From Galeruca laticollis (lineage: Eukaryota > Arthropoda > Insecta > Coleoptera > Chrysomelidae): a stretch of 64,000 nt of DNA. Both the position numbers and the translations under genes were made by a program. Below the pieces are notes generated by a model. The model saw nothing but the letters and a program-made list of their open reading frames with translations. It was not told the origin of the DNA and made no database searches. The stretch is taken from NCBI GenBank assembly GCA_963921935.1, contig OY998181.1, positions 135,493,423 to 135,557,422 of the forward strand, in the 5' to 3' direction. Shown piece by piece: positions 51,465 through 61,649 of the stretch (within the stretch, counting starts at the first letter, position 1; every line of letters starts with the position of its first letter).

Positions 51465-52221
51465 AAATTCAGAAGTGATGTTGTGGGTTAACCACATCCA
51501 GAAAAACACATTCACATTGTATTATTTATTTGCAAAATTGAAAAGCTATGGTACACTGAACCAGCTTCAAGATATGTGGGATCTCCTTCCACCGCGAATA
51601 AAGAAATTGATGACCAGGCCTCAAAATTGCTGTTCGTTCCAGTGAGCATTAAGCGGGATTTATAGTTTGGTGGACTGTTAACGTAGACGCACTGTGAAAA
51701 GATCCACTATAGAATTTACGTACCTTGTTCATAAAGGAACGTGAGTGCATGACGTAACGTGAGGGAAACGGACTGGAACGGAAGAGTTGGCCGAATTTTA
51801 TATTTTTACAGTGCGTTCTTATGTCAGGCCAATCAAAGGAAAGATTTTTGTGTGATGTCACCGTAGCTACCAGCTGTCATTTAATGTTGTGTTTTTGAAT
51901 GTTGCATAGATTGGCATAGATAACCTTTGTTTACTGTTTAGTTTAGCGCCGTTGAATAAAGGCGGGCGGCCACTGCGAGCGAAACGAAACTAAGCCGAGC
52001 GAAGATAAGTTTCCTATATATCAGTTCTCATTCTCTTAAATGCATCCGCGGCCACTTAAGCGAAACTAAGCGAAAATATAGAAACGAAGTTTTCAATCAT
52101 AGTTTAGTTTCGCGCGTTTTAGCTCGTGTCAGATCCCGGCGAGGTTTTCGCAGGGGTAGTTCGTATGCCAGTATGTATTTAAAAGGCATTCTACAAACAC
52201 GCATGTCGCGCAGATGTAAAG

Positions 52222-54305
52222 ATGTCTTGTAAAATAGCGCAAAGTGAATTGTTGATTGAATGTGTTCGGAAACACGTTACACTGTATGACACCAATTTAA
52301 AGGAATACAGTGATGCCCAGTTGAAAACTAAAATATGGGAAAAAATTGCAAAAGAATGCGGCTTTTTAACAGGTACGTTTTTATTTTACTATTGTAATAA
52401 AAAATGCAAAATAATGTTATTGCTTCTGCCATGGTAAGCAACCATATGGTGAGTTAAAATATTCCATGAAGTCATTTCTAACTTCGAAAGCCCCTTGACC
52501 AGCTCTTCGGGAATGGCAAAGTCTGTTTGGGATATTCATTAACTGATTATATTTAGAGTGGTTGGTCACTTCATTGTTTTCGGATATATTTTCAGACAAA
52601 TAATTATGTAACACGCATGTTGCTTTAACAACCGAATCAACTACTTCAACAGGGATTTCAAATGGACTCCGATATACTCTCCATCGTGCAGCCAAAATTC
52701 CAAAAGCGTTTTCTACAATCCTACGTGCCCGAGATAAACGGTAATTAAAATGTTCAAGTCGAGGGTTGCCAGAAGCTTGTCGGTTTGGATAAGGTCTCAT
52801 TAGATGTCTCAGTAATGGAAAAGCCTCATCTCCGATAGCCACAAAAGGCATTAGTTTACCGCCATTGTACAACGGCTCATCTGGAGGCAAATTTATTTCC
52901 GATTTTAAAAGTTGACCAAGTGGGCTGCTTGAAAAAATTCCACCATCACTAAATCGACCTTTGGCGCCAACATCTATTCCTATGAATTTATAATTGGCAT
53001 CCACTAGAGCCATGAGTACTATAGAAAATGTCTTCTTATAATTAAAAAATGAGGTACCTGAATTTGAAGGAGCTTTTATTGTTACGTGTTTTCCATCGAT
53101 GGCACCTATGCAGTGATCAAATTGCCACTTCTTTTTAAATTCAGCAGCAATGGTTTTTAAAGATTCGATACATGGTTCTGGCATAAATTGTGCTTGCAAT
53201 CTGAGCCACAACGCTTGACATACATCGTTGACGCATCGGGAAACAGTTCGTGGGCTTACTCGGTAGCTATATGCTATACTCTTGTATGAATTTCCTGTTG
53301 CTAGATACCTAAAACAAAAAATTCCTACTCAGTATGATGCATCAAATAAAATTAATTCTGCTACTACATCTACTTAAACATTTTTACTTTTCAGGCAACC
53401 AAGCAAAAGCCACTTGGAAAAACCTTAGAGACAGCTATAGATGTTCTCTCAAAACTGCCAAGGCTGGCAAAAGTGGTGATGCTGCGAAGAAAATCAAAGT
53501 CTGGAAGTTTACGGAACAGATGAGTTTTTTAATCCCTTATATGAAGGATCGACCCAGAAGTTCTAACATGGCATGTGATGATGAGGCAGCATCTCAACTT
53601 AATGAGACACAAAAGGCGGTTTCTGATGACGTAAATGAAAATGTTCATGAGATTGAAGTGGACTGTAATGAGGAACAAGTTTCCCAAGATAGTGAAACCC
53701 CATCCACATCAAATGAGAATAAGCTTAAGAGAAAATTAAGCCAACTGCAAAGTGACCAAAGTGCAACTCCAAATGCGAAAAAAATTGCCAAAGCAAAAAA
53801 CAGTCCATTGCAATTTCTTAGAGAGCAAGCTAAGAAACGTGAAGAGAGATCTGAAGCTAGGCAACGTTATAGGGATGTTCTGCTTCACTCATCCCACGAC
53901 AGTCTTAGATTATTTTTTGACTCTATGTATGAAGCCACTAAGTGTTTGCCATTACCACAACAACGCCAAGTACGAAAAGCTCTTTTCAATGCAGTTTCTG
54001 CTGCTGAGGAATGTGCTGACAATGAATCTAATGGTACCTCTACACCAACAACATTTTCAATGTCAGATTCAGGTGAAGCTCACGTTTTTGCAGAAGTTGC
54101 ATCCAATTTACAAGGTACATATGTACATCAACCAAATAATATGCTAACTGCAGCTATCGAGCACAATTTACAAGCAACATATGCACATCAATCAAATGAT
54201 ATGGTAACCACAGATAACGAACATCAACCTAATGATATGGCATCTACAGAAAACGATTATGGAATGCTAAACGTTGTGCAAAACTTTGCGTTATATGATA
54301 AATAG
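52222..54305 (+). CDS. Harbinger MADF/Myb-like accessory protein, two exons
   Basis: Exon 1 is 52222-52372 (donor GTACGT) and exon 2 53395-54305 (acceptor TTTTCAG); joined they give 353 residues. Residues about 5-95 form a MADF DNA-binding domain: LLIECVRKHVTLYD, KIWEKIAKECGF, then across the junction ATWKNLRDSYRCSLK and WKFTEQMSFLIPY. A basic stretch follows. Residues about 210-260 hold a BESS-like motif (DSLRLFFDSMYEATKCLPLPQQRQVRKALFNAV), and the C-terminus has three degenerate repeats around THQ(S/P)ND or VHQPNNM. In Harbinger elements this partner binds the ends and brings the transposase to the nucleus. The single 1-kb intron contains the entire second exon of the antisense transposase. 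Confidence 0.85.
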
Positions 54306-54713
54306 TGAATCTGATATACGCAGAAATTATTTACAAATAAATTTATAAAAAAGTATATTATTTGATTATTTCTGTATATATACTTACCTGAGACAGATGG
54401 CAAGTCTCTCTTGGGTACCTATTGCTTGCCGAAAATTTGTGTTTTGCTTCTGAATGTCAACTGATATCATTTCGTGCACTTCATAAAATTGTGCTCGAGT
54501 TAGCCTGAAATAATTTTTGAATTTGTTATCGTCCAGCTTGTTAATGAGGTTATGAAATTCTCCAAATTGTTCTCGTGCCTTCATGTAACTGCTTATCCAA
54601 CATTTATTTTTCTTCTGCATTAACACTTCCGCGGCAATATCTTCAGAAAAATCTGAATCATCTGATTCCGAACTTACATCTAACAATAAAATTTTTTCTG
54701 CTACAGAACTCAT
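52417..54713 (-). CDS. Harbinger transposase (DDE_Tnp_4 type), two exons
   Basis: Exon 1 is 54713-54388 (donor GTAAGT) and exon 2 53308-52417 (acceptor TTTTAG); the joined frame has 405 residues from MSSVAEK. An in-frame ATG at 54752 adds 13 residues; I prefer the inner start because the outer extension is basic and close to the inverted repeat. The junction reads LAICLR then YLATGNSYKSIAYSYRVS, a helix-turn-helix. The catalytic core has GAIDGKHV (first Asp), IGIDVGAKGRFSDGG (second Asp), GDEAFPLLRHLMRPYPN and RARRIVENAFGIL (Glu). All conserved blocks are intact. The intron, 53309-54387, holds the whole second exon of the MADF gene on the other strand. Confidence 0.9.
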
Positions 54714-54889
54714 TTTCAATACGTCCTTCCGTACGAAAACGCAGCTTACCACTAAACGAAGATCGTTCTCAGTGGCCGCCCAAACTTATTTTCGTTTCGT
54801 TACCGTTTTCTTCTCTTATACAAGCTTAGTTTAGTTTCGCTCGCAGTGGCCGCCCGCCTTAAAGGTGTTTTTTTTTGAATCTTAGCAAA

Positions 54890-55563
54890 ATGGGCGGTAA
54901 GTAATAGTTTTCTGTTTTTTATGTATAATTAGTAATTTTAATTTTGCAGATAAATACGAGTTGTTTATTAGCCTGATTCAGGGTTATCCACGCTTGTATG
55001 ATAAATCCAGTAAAAATTTTAACGACCACCTAATGAGAGAACATAGTTGGGAACACATTTCCAAAGAGCTTGAAATGACCGGTATGTTTTTTTGTGTAAA
55101 TGAATCGAAGTAAACAACCTCATTGCATTTTATTGTTTTTCTAGTAAAAGATTGCCATAGAATTTGGTTTAATTTACGGAATAAATATGGAAGGGAGAAG
55201 AAAGCATTGCCTTCTGGTTCCGGAGCTCCTGTTACTCCACAATTGCAGTACTTGCGAGTCAATGTCATTTTTAAATGTATATATTAAGCAGAGAAAGTTA
55301 GTGTAATATGAAACAAAAGAGATGATGAGTAATGCTGAAATAACCAACTTTTTAGTACACACACAACAACACCAGTAATAGCAAAAAAGTCACAACCTAC
55401 CGTCACAACCCTGCATCAGTCTGCTTCACCATTGCAGTCACCCATTTTTATTGAGACTTCAACCGACAGCCAGAGTGCATGGTCAAATTCTACGTTGATA
55501 GATAGCCCCATAGACTCTCCCTCACAGGATTGTATGATGCCTCCAGACTTGAATAAAGAAAGT
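54890..55563 (+). pseudogene. MADF-domain gene, copy B, cut by the LTR
   Basis: Exon 1 ATGGGCG (54890-54896, donor GTAAGT), exon 2 54950-55081 (acceptor TTTTGCAG, donor GTATGT), exon 3 from 55145 (acceptor TTTCTAG), and a further exon from 55356 (acceptor TTTTTAG) running into the LTR at 55564. Exons 1-3 join in phase: KYELFISLIQGYPRLYDKSS, then WEHISKELEMT and DCHRIWFNLRNKYGREKKALP, a MADF domain; the last exon is Ser/Thr/Pro-rich. The exon 3 to 4 border is not clear. The promoter side is separated by the Harbinger element. Host gene or another transposon's gene: not decided. Confidence 0.6.
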
Positions 55564-56589
55564 TGTAACGAAGTTTTCCTTACTAACGTTAATTTTGTGT
55601 AACTGAGTGTACTTTCATTTTGTAGTTTATGTCGCCGAGTATATATATTCATTTATATTATGTATCATCCGTTACATATTCGTTCCTATATATACAAAAC
55701 ATTTTTTTTTTTAGTTTATGCCACCGACTGTAATTTCATTTGATAGTTTATGTCACCGAGTATATATTTGATTATGTATCACCCGTCACATATTCGTTTC
55801 TTTGTATATAAATCATGTAGCAGTTTATGCGCTGAATATATTTTCATTTTATAGTTTATGTCGACGAGTATATATATTCATTTGTATGGTGACTTATTAT
55901 AAGTATTGTAAAGTAATTGCAAATCTCCGTGAACATTTTATTGTATCCCCTGGTTTCGGGGTAGATATTATTTAACCGTTAGATATGTAGAAATCATTTT
56001 GATAAAATATTCATTCCGGATTTTAATTTGAAAATTCCAAATTTTGACCGCGATCCGATGGTAAAATTTATGTTTACCCCCTACCGCAAAATACTGAGTG
56101 AAAGCGCGCAGGTCGCACTAGCGGAAGAGAGGGCAAAGCAGTTTGAAACCTGGTAGGTGAGATAGTGAAAAATAGGATCAGATGAGTATCAATTCCCGAG
56201 TTCCGACGGCGAGAAGTAGTGCAACGCTCCGAAAGTAAGCAATTTAATCAATTTATTTACCGTTCTTGTAGTTTTTTTTGTAATAGTTTTTATTTTCGAA
56301 TTTTCAAGAATATTTGAAAGCATAAATGGTCTTTTCAATAGATATTTGAATTTCTACTTTGAATTTATAAAATATTAGATATTTCATTTTGCTATAAACA
56401 TTAATGGTTTTGTGATATAGCAGAAATCGAACTGTTATCTATTTCTTTGAATGTTTTGAATAAGTTTTTTTCCCATTTTTCTTTTTGAAATAACAATGCT
56501 GAAGCGATAACCGTGAAAGTTAGAATATTTGAAAATTATAATAACAGTTGTCTTTAAATAGATATTTGAATTTGTATTTTGAATTATTA

Positions 56590-58565
56590 AAATGTTAGAT
56601 ATTTCATTTTACTGCAAGCGTTAATGGTTTTGATATATATCAAAAATATAACGAGAAACAGTACATTTAAAATCTCGACAATATTTTATTGAGTACTAAC
56701 CCGATTCCCTGTTTTACGTTTCGGTTGAAATATCAAAGACTTCCAGGTGTCTAGCCAGGGCTCTTCTGATGTTTTAATTAGACGACGTATATTCCGTTAA
56801 ATTGAAATCTTAAGGACTTCCAGGTGTCTAGCCAGGGCTCCTTGATATTTTAATTCCCGGATTTCCTCCGTCAGTATCCCGTCCCGATTCCCGATTAGGT
56901 ATTTCATTTTACTGCAAGCGTTCATGGTTTTGTTATCTATCAGAAATATGACGAGAAACAGTACATTTAAAATCTCGACAATATTTTATTGAGTACTAAC
57001 CCGATTCCCTGTTTTACGTTTCGGTTGAAATATCAAAGACTTCCAGGTGTCTAGCCAGGGCTCTTCTGATGTTTTAATTAGACGACGTATATTCCGTTAA
57101 ATTGAAATCTTAAGGACTTCCAGGTGTCTAGCCAGGGCTCCTTGATATTTTAATTCCCGGATTTCCTCCGTCAGTATCCCGTCCCGATTCCCGATTAGGT
57201 ATTTCATTTTACTGCAAGCGTTCATGGTTTTGTTATCTATCAGAAATATAACGAGAAACAATACATTTAAAATCTCGACAATATTTTATTGAGTACTAAC
57301 CCGATCCCCTGTTTTACGTTTCGGTTGAAATATCAAAGACTTCCAGGTGTCTAGCCAGGGCTCTTCTGATGTTTTAATTAGACGACGTATATTCCGTTAA
57401 ATTGAAATCTTAAGGACTTCCAGGTGTCTAGCCAGGGCTCCTTGATATTTTAATTCCCGGATTTCCTCCGTCAGTATCCCGTCCCGATTCCCGATTAGGT
57501 ATTTCATTTTACTGCATGCGTTAATGGTTTTGTTATCTATCAGAAATATAACGAGAAACAGTACATTTAAAATCTCGACAATATTTTATTGAGTACTAAC
57601 CCGATTCCCTGTTTTACGTTTCGGTTGAAATATCAAAGACTTCCAGGTGTCTAGCCAGGGCTCTTCTGATGTTTTAATTAGACGACGTATATTCCGTTAA
57701 ATTGAAATCTTAAGGACTTCCAGGTGTCTAGCCAGGGCTCCTTGATATTTTAATTCCCGGATTTCCTCCGTCAGTATCCCGTCCCGATTCCCGATTAGGT
57801 ATTTCATTTTACTGCAAGCGTTCATGGTTTTGTTATCTATCAGAAATATAAGGAGAAACAGTACATTTAAAATCTCGACAATATTTTATTGAGTACTAAC
57901 CCGATTCCCTGTTTTACGTTTCGGTTGAAATATCAAAGACTTCCAGGTGTCTAGCCAGGGCTCTTCTGATGTTTTAATTAGACGACGTATATTCCGTTAA
58001 ATTGAAATCTTAAGGACTTCCAGGTGTCTAGCCAGGGCTCCTTGATATTTTAATTCCCGGATTTCCTCCGTCAGTATCCCGTCCCGATTCCCGATTAGGT
58101 ATTTCATTTTACTGCATGCGTTAATGGTTTTGTTATCTATCAGAAATATAACGAGAAACAGTACATTTAAAATCTCGACAATATTTTATTGAGTGCTAAC
58201 CCGATTCCCTGTTTTGCGTTTCGGTTGAAATATCAAAGACTTCCAGGTGTCTAGCCAGGGCTCTTCTGATGTTTTAATTAGACGACGTATATTCCGTTAA
58301 ATTGAAATCTTAAGGACTTCCAGGTGTCTAGCCAGGGCTCCTTGATATTTTAATTCCCGGATTTCCACCGTCAGTATCCCGTCCCGATTCCTTGTTTTGT
58401 TTTGCGTTTCGATTGAAATATCAAAGACTTCCAGGTGTCTAGCCAGGGCTCTTCTGATGTTTTAATTAGACGACGTATATTCCGTTAAATTGGAATCTTG
58501 AGGACTTCCAGGTGTCTAGCCAGGGCTCCTTGATATTTTAATTCCCGGATTTCAACCGTTAATTC
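56590..58565 (+). repeat. Tandem array of 300-bp units in the LTR
   Basis: Six near-identical units (starts near 56598, 56899, 57199, 57499, 57799, 58099; period exactly 300) and a shortened last unit. Units differ at about 1 base in 100. Inside each unit GACTTCCAGGTGTCTAGCCA occurs twice, about 90 bp apart, so the unit itself is built from a duplication. Confidence 0.95.
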
Positions 58566-59323
58566 CTAGTCCCGATTCTCCAAAAATTCCGAAAGTTGTC
58601 CCACCACTTGGCCCGAGTTTCTCCACAGTTTTATTCAAGTATCGAACCCTTTTTCGCATTTCCTTTCCCGATCTTTATAAGCTTCGTGTACTCAATACTC
58701 ACATTTATTCTACATACCGGGTGCGTCGAAAGTGAATGGACACTTTGCTAGCATCAATGTAGGTTCCGTTTTATTAATTTTTATTTATTGACCTGTATAT
58801 TGAAAAGACCTGTGCAGTAGGAGTTTTTCTTTTTTTTTTAACGCTTTTATCGTAAACATTGCATTTGCTGATAAAAACTCTCGCTTATGTCCTGCCCGCT
58901 TCGTCTCTAATAATCGCATATTAACTGTATATAGTTTGCTAACATTTTTCTGCTTTTCTGGGGATACCAGAGTATGGGTTACCTTTATGTGTGATAAGTT
59001 TTTTTTTTCTTCTGTATATAGATAATAAACATTATTGTAATATAACCTAACCGAACCTCTGTGTTTTATTGACCTATTATAGACTAGTGCTTCCTTATGG
59101 TAGAGTAGTTGTTTGGATGCACGAATTTTAGCTTCTCCGTAGTGTGGATTAGGATAATAATATTCATTTCAGGACTAGCGAGAACATTTGTTTTATATAT
59201 TTAGCAACCTCCCGAATTTTGACGACAATAGACCCCTGGAATTTACCGTACCTCCATCTGAGGTTACCTGGAACTCTCGACGAGTGTAGTCGAGGGGCCG
59301 TGGAGACAACCACGTTAAAAATC

Positions 59324-59334
59324 TGGCGCCCGAG
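59324..59334 (+). other. Primer-binding-site-like motif inside the LTR
   Basis: TGGCGCCCGAG lies 137 bp before the LTR end and 151 bp before the true primer site. Confidence 0.7.
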
Positions 59335-59474
59335 AAATTGTAAGGCTTCAAAGGTGTCAGTAGTGACGTTTCCAAGGTGTTGAGAGGTAGAGCAAGAGGC
59401 CGCTACCGATAGATCACGCGCAGCGCAGCGCGCGGTCATCGCCTTAGGGAGGAAAAAAAAAGCGCGTCACATCT

Positions 59475-59492
59475 TGGCGCCCGAGCAGGGAC
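59475..59492 (+). other. Primer-binding site, tRNA-Lys type
   Basis: TGGCGCCCGAGCAGGGAC lies three bases after the LTR. It is complementary to the 3' end of tRNA-Lys(UUU) except for one position, the same primer type that several metazoan retroelements use. Confidence 0.85.
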
Positions 59493-60200
59493 CTTAAGTT
59501 GTTGTTTGCATATCAACTGTTTTATTTTTTTTTCAGGTTTTCCATAGTCTTGATTAGTGAATAATTTTTTTCGTACTGCTGATTTATTGATTGAGCTGAG
59601 ACCTTAAACTGTTGTTTAAGTACTAACTGTTTTATTCTTTTCAGGTTGTCCGTATTCTTGATTAATAAATAAAATTTTTCCCGTATTGCTGATTTATTGA
59701 TTGAGCAGGGACCTTAAGTTGTTGTTTGCATATCAACTGTTTTATTTTTTTTTTCAGGTTTTCCATATTCTTGATTAGTGAATAATTTTTTTTTCGTACT
59801 GCTGATTTATTGATTAGCTGAGACCTTAAACTGTTGTTTAAGTACTAACTGTTTTATTCTTTTCAGGATGTCCGTATTCTTGATTAATAAATAAAATTTT
59901 TCCCGTATTGCTGATTTATTGATTGAGCAGGGACCTGAAATTGTTGTTTAAGTCCGAACTATTTTATTCTTTTTCAGGTTTTCCGTATTCTTGATTATGG
60001 AATAATATTTTTTCCATATCGCTGATTTAGTGATTGGACAGGGACTCTGATTTTTCGTTATAACAGGAACCGTCGTATTTTGTTGTGGAATTTATTTTAT
60101 TGTTTCAGTGTGAAGATTCGGACTGGGAACTTGACTGTTCGTTATAACAGGAACCGTTGTATTTTGTTGTGGAATTTTATTGTTTTAGTGTGAAGATTTG
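59485..60200 (+). repeat. Leader tandem repeats with acceptor-like motifs
   Basis: Units of about 110 bp begin with variants of GAGCAGGGACCTT (59485, 59594, 59704, 59814, 59925, 60035, 60120), the second half of the primer site, and contain (T)nCAGG(T/A)(T/G)(T/G)TCC. At least five pyrimidine-tract-plus-CAG motifs result. Alternate units are more alike, so a two-unit block of about 220 bp was probably duplicated. Confidence 0.85.
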
Positions 60201-60492
60201 AGTAGGGACCTTTTGATTGTCGAAGGAGTCCGATTAATAATTTGGTTTTCACAGCGTACCGTTATATATTGTTTTGCCTGTTTTCCATCTCATTGTTGAG
60301 TGTTTATTAAAGCAAGGACGTTGTATATCGTTTTGAATTATCTTGTCGTTGCTCCGGAAATTGAGGAGGAAGCTTCGTTGCTGTAAGGGTTGAGGAAGAA
60401 GCTTCGTTGCTGTGAAGGGACTCGCAATTGGTTGTGAAGCTGACTGTTGCTGTAAAGAAGTGAAGGAGAGACAAAAAAAAAAAAAAAAATAG

Positions 60493-60744
60493 ATGTCAAG
60501 AGGAAGTACCGAGGAATTGGACATTGCTTTACCATTTGAACGTGAAGGTGCAGAGGAAACAGTACCCGTTCCGTCAGCATCGACCCAATTACCCGTCGTA
60601 AATCCCGACGAAGAAGCTACAGACCATCGCGTGAATTGGGTATATTTGCTGAAAAACGAGGGTCTTACTGACCAGCTACAAAAAGGAATTTATCGACTGC
60701 TGGAACCGTTCCTGACAAACGAAGAAGGCTCGTTAACTTTTTGA
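60493..60744 (+). CDS. Gag N-terminal part, separated from the rest by a frame change
   Basis: ATG at 60493 directly after a poly-A run. 83 residues: acidic Ser/Thr/Pro-rich start, then NWVYLLKNEGLTDQLQKGIYRLLEPFLTNEEG, and a stop in CTTTTTGA. The next frame takes over in the T run and continues as the capsid part. Most likely one protein broken by a one-base change in a five-T run, although a site-specific frameshift cannot be excluded. Confidence 0.6.
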   Translation: MSRGSTEELDIALPFEREGAEETVPVPSASTQLPVVNPDEEATDHRVNWVYLLKNEGLTDQLQKGIYRLLEPFLTNEEGSLTF

Positions 60745-61649
60745 GACGAAGAAATATTACTCCGCCGGCCACTAGAAACCACGAGGATCCTGGGGATTAT
60801 TCAACCGATATGGCAACCCAACCGATAAATGTACACGATTGGAAGGTGTCTTTTGGTAACCGAGGAGATCCGGCCGCTTTCATAGAAAGGATCGAAGAGA
60901 TCTGCACTGCAAAGAATGTCCAGAAGGACAACTTGCTTCCGGTATTACCGGAATTATTATCAGGTGAACCCGCATCTTGGTACCGCAACAACCGAAGTAG
61001 GTTCACAACCTGGGACGAATTCGAAGCTGAATTCAGAATTTTCTTTTATCCAGTAAACTATGAAGTCGATTTGGAAGCCGAGATAGGAAGACGTCTTCAA
61101 AGACGAAATGAATCCGCTGCGACGTACATGACCGAGCTACAGACCCTGATGAGGAGGCATGGGAAACTAACGCCCGAACAACAGTTAGCATGGCTGTACC
61201 GAAATCTTTTACCCGAGTACCGGCTGCAGATACGAAAAGTAGATTTCAAGGATTTTCCTACGTTCTGTCAAGTGGTTAGGGAATATGAGCTCCTGAGGAA
61301 AGAACTCCAAAGCGCACCCAACCCCAGTGGACCGAACCGTGGACCAGCCCGTCCGCAGCCAGTGAGTACCCCTAGATATGGACAGTCCCACAATCCGCCG
61401 TCCGACCCAGTAAGAGAAGCCAACCCCGGTACCAGCCGGCCGTCACCGAACGAAATTCATCACGCTTCGACGCGTGAAAATACTCAACGACCGTCTGGCT
61501 CGTCTTCACGCGCATCAACCTGTTTCCGCTGTGGTGAATCCGGACACTACCGAAGCGATTGCCGGAACCCTTCGAAAATATTCTGTTCCCGTTGCCATAA
61601 GGAAGGAGTATTTTCCCGAGACTGTTCCTGCAGGAGGCAGGAAAACTAA
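60745..61649 (+). CDS. Gag: capsid and nucleocapsid
   Basis: The frame opens around 60741 without an ATG (first Met in MATQPINVHDW, about residue 24), as expected if it continues the upstream part. Residues about 30-190 form a retrotransposon capsid: WKVSFGNRGDPAAFIERIEEI, LLSGEPASWYRNN, FRIFFYPVNYEVDLEAEI, ATYMTELQTLMRR, LAWLYRNLLPEYRLQI. A Pro/Ser/Arg linker leads to two CCHC-type knuckles: CFRCGESGHYRSDC (canonical) and CSRCHKEGVFSRDC, in which Phe replaces the zinc His. The protein packages element RNA in cytoplasmic particles. The end overlaps the pol frame. Confidence 0.85.

Larger units (their letters stand above)
51960..54859. mobile_element. PIF/Harbinger DNA transposon, apparently complete
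   Basis: The 2,900-bp element has 36-bp inverted ends beginning AGGCGGGCGGCCACTGCGAG with one mismatch and is flanked by TAA on each side (51957-51959, 54860-54862), the three-base duplication typical of PIF/Harbinger. Copy A supplies the empty site. It carries both proteins the superfamily needs, each with one intron and no stop or frameshift visible. It inserted 30 bp upstream of the ATG of a MADF gene. Confidence 0.92.
49471..55012 (+). repeat. Locus copy B of a large direct duplication
   Basis: Partner of 41681-47276. The empty-site comparison works both ways: B shows the pre-insertion sequence of the solo LTR in A, and A shows the pre-insertion region of the Harbinger element in B (GTTGAATGAAG versus GTTGAATAAAG). 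Confidence 0.8.
55564..59471 (+). repeat. 5' LTR, 3,908 bp, expanded by tandem repeats
   Basis: It begins TGTAACGAAGTTTTCC and ends GCGCGTCACA; the primer site follows after TCT. It is three times as long as the related LTR at 1286-2555, mainly because of a 2-kb tandem array. Degenerate GTCGCCGAGTATATAT units near the start recall the left LTR. AATAAA at about 59026 could be its polyadenylation signal. Confidence 0.85.

Noticed and set aside
56590..58565. Regular 300-bp repeats as a CRISPR-like or satellite array
   Set aside because: Units are contiguous without spacers and lie inside an LTR bounded by TGTAAC and GTCACA.
59475..59492. LTR ending at the inner TGGCGCCCGAG motif
   Set aside because: The solo LTR with its CTAC duplication and empty site in copy B shows the true end is at GCGTCACA, beyond the inner motif.
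61590..61649. Canonical slippery heptamer for gag-pol frameshifting
   Set aside because: The -1 frame relation and overlap are clear, but none of the sequences in the overlap (for example around TATTTTCC or GGAAAAC) fits the X XXY YYZ rule in the gag frame.
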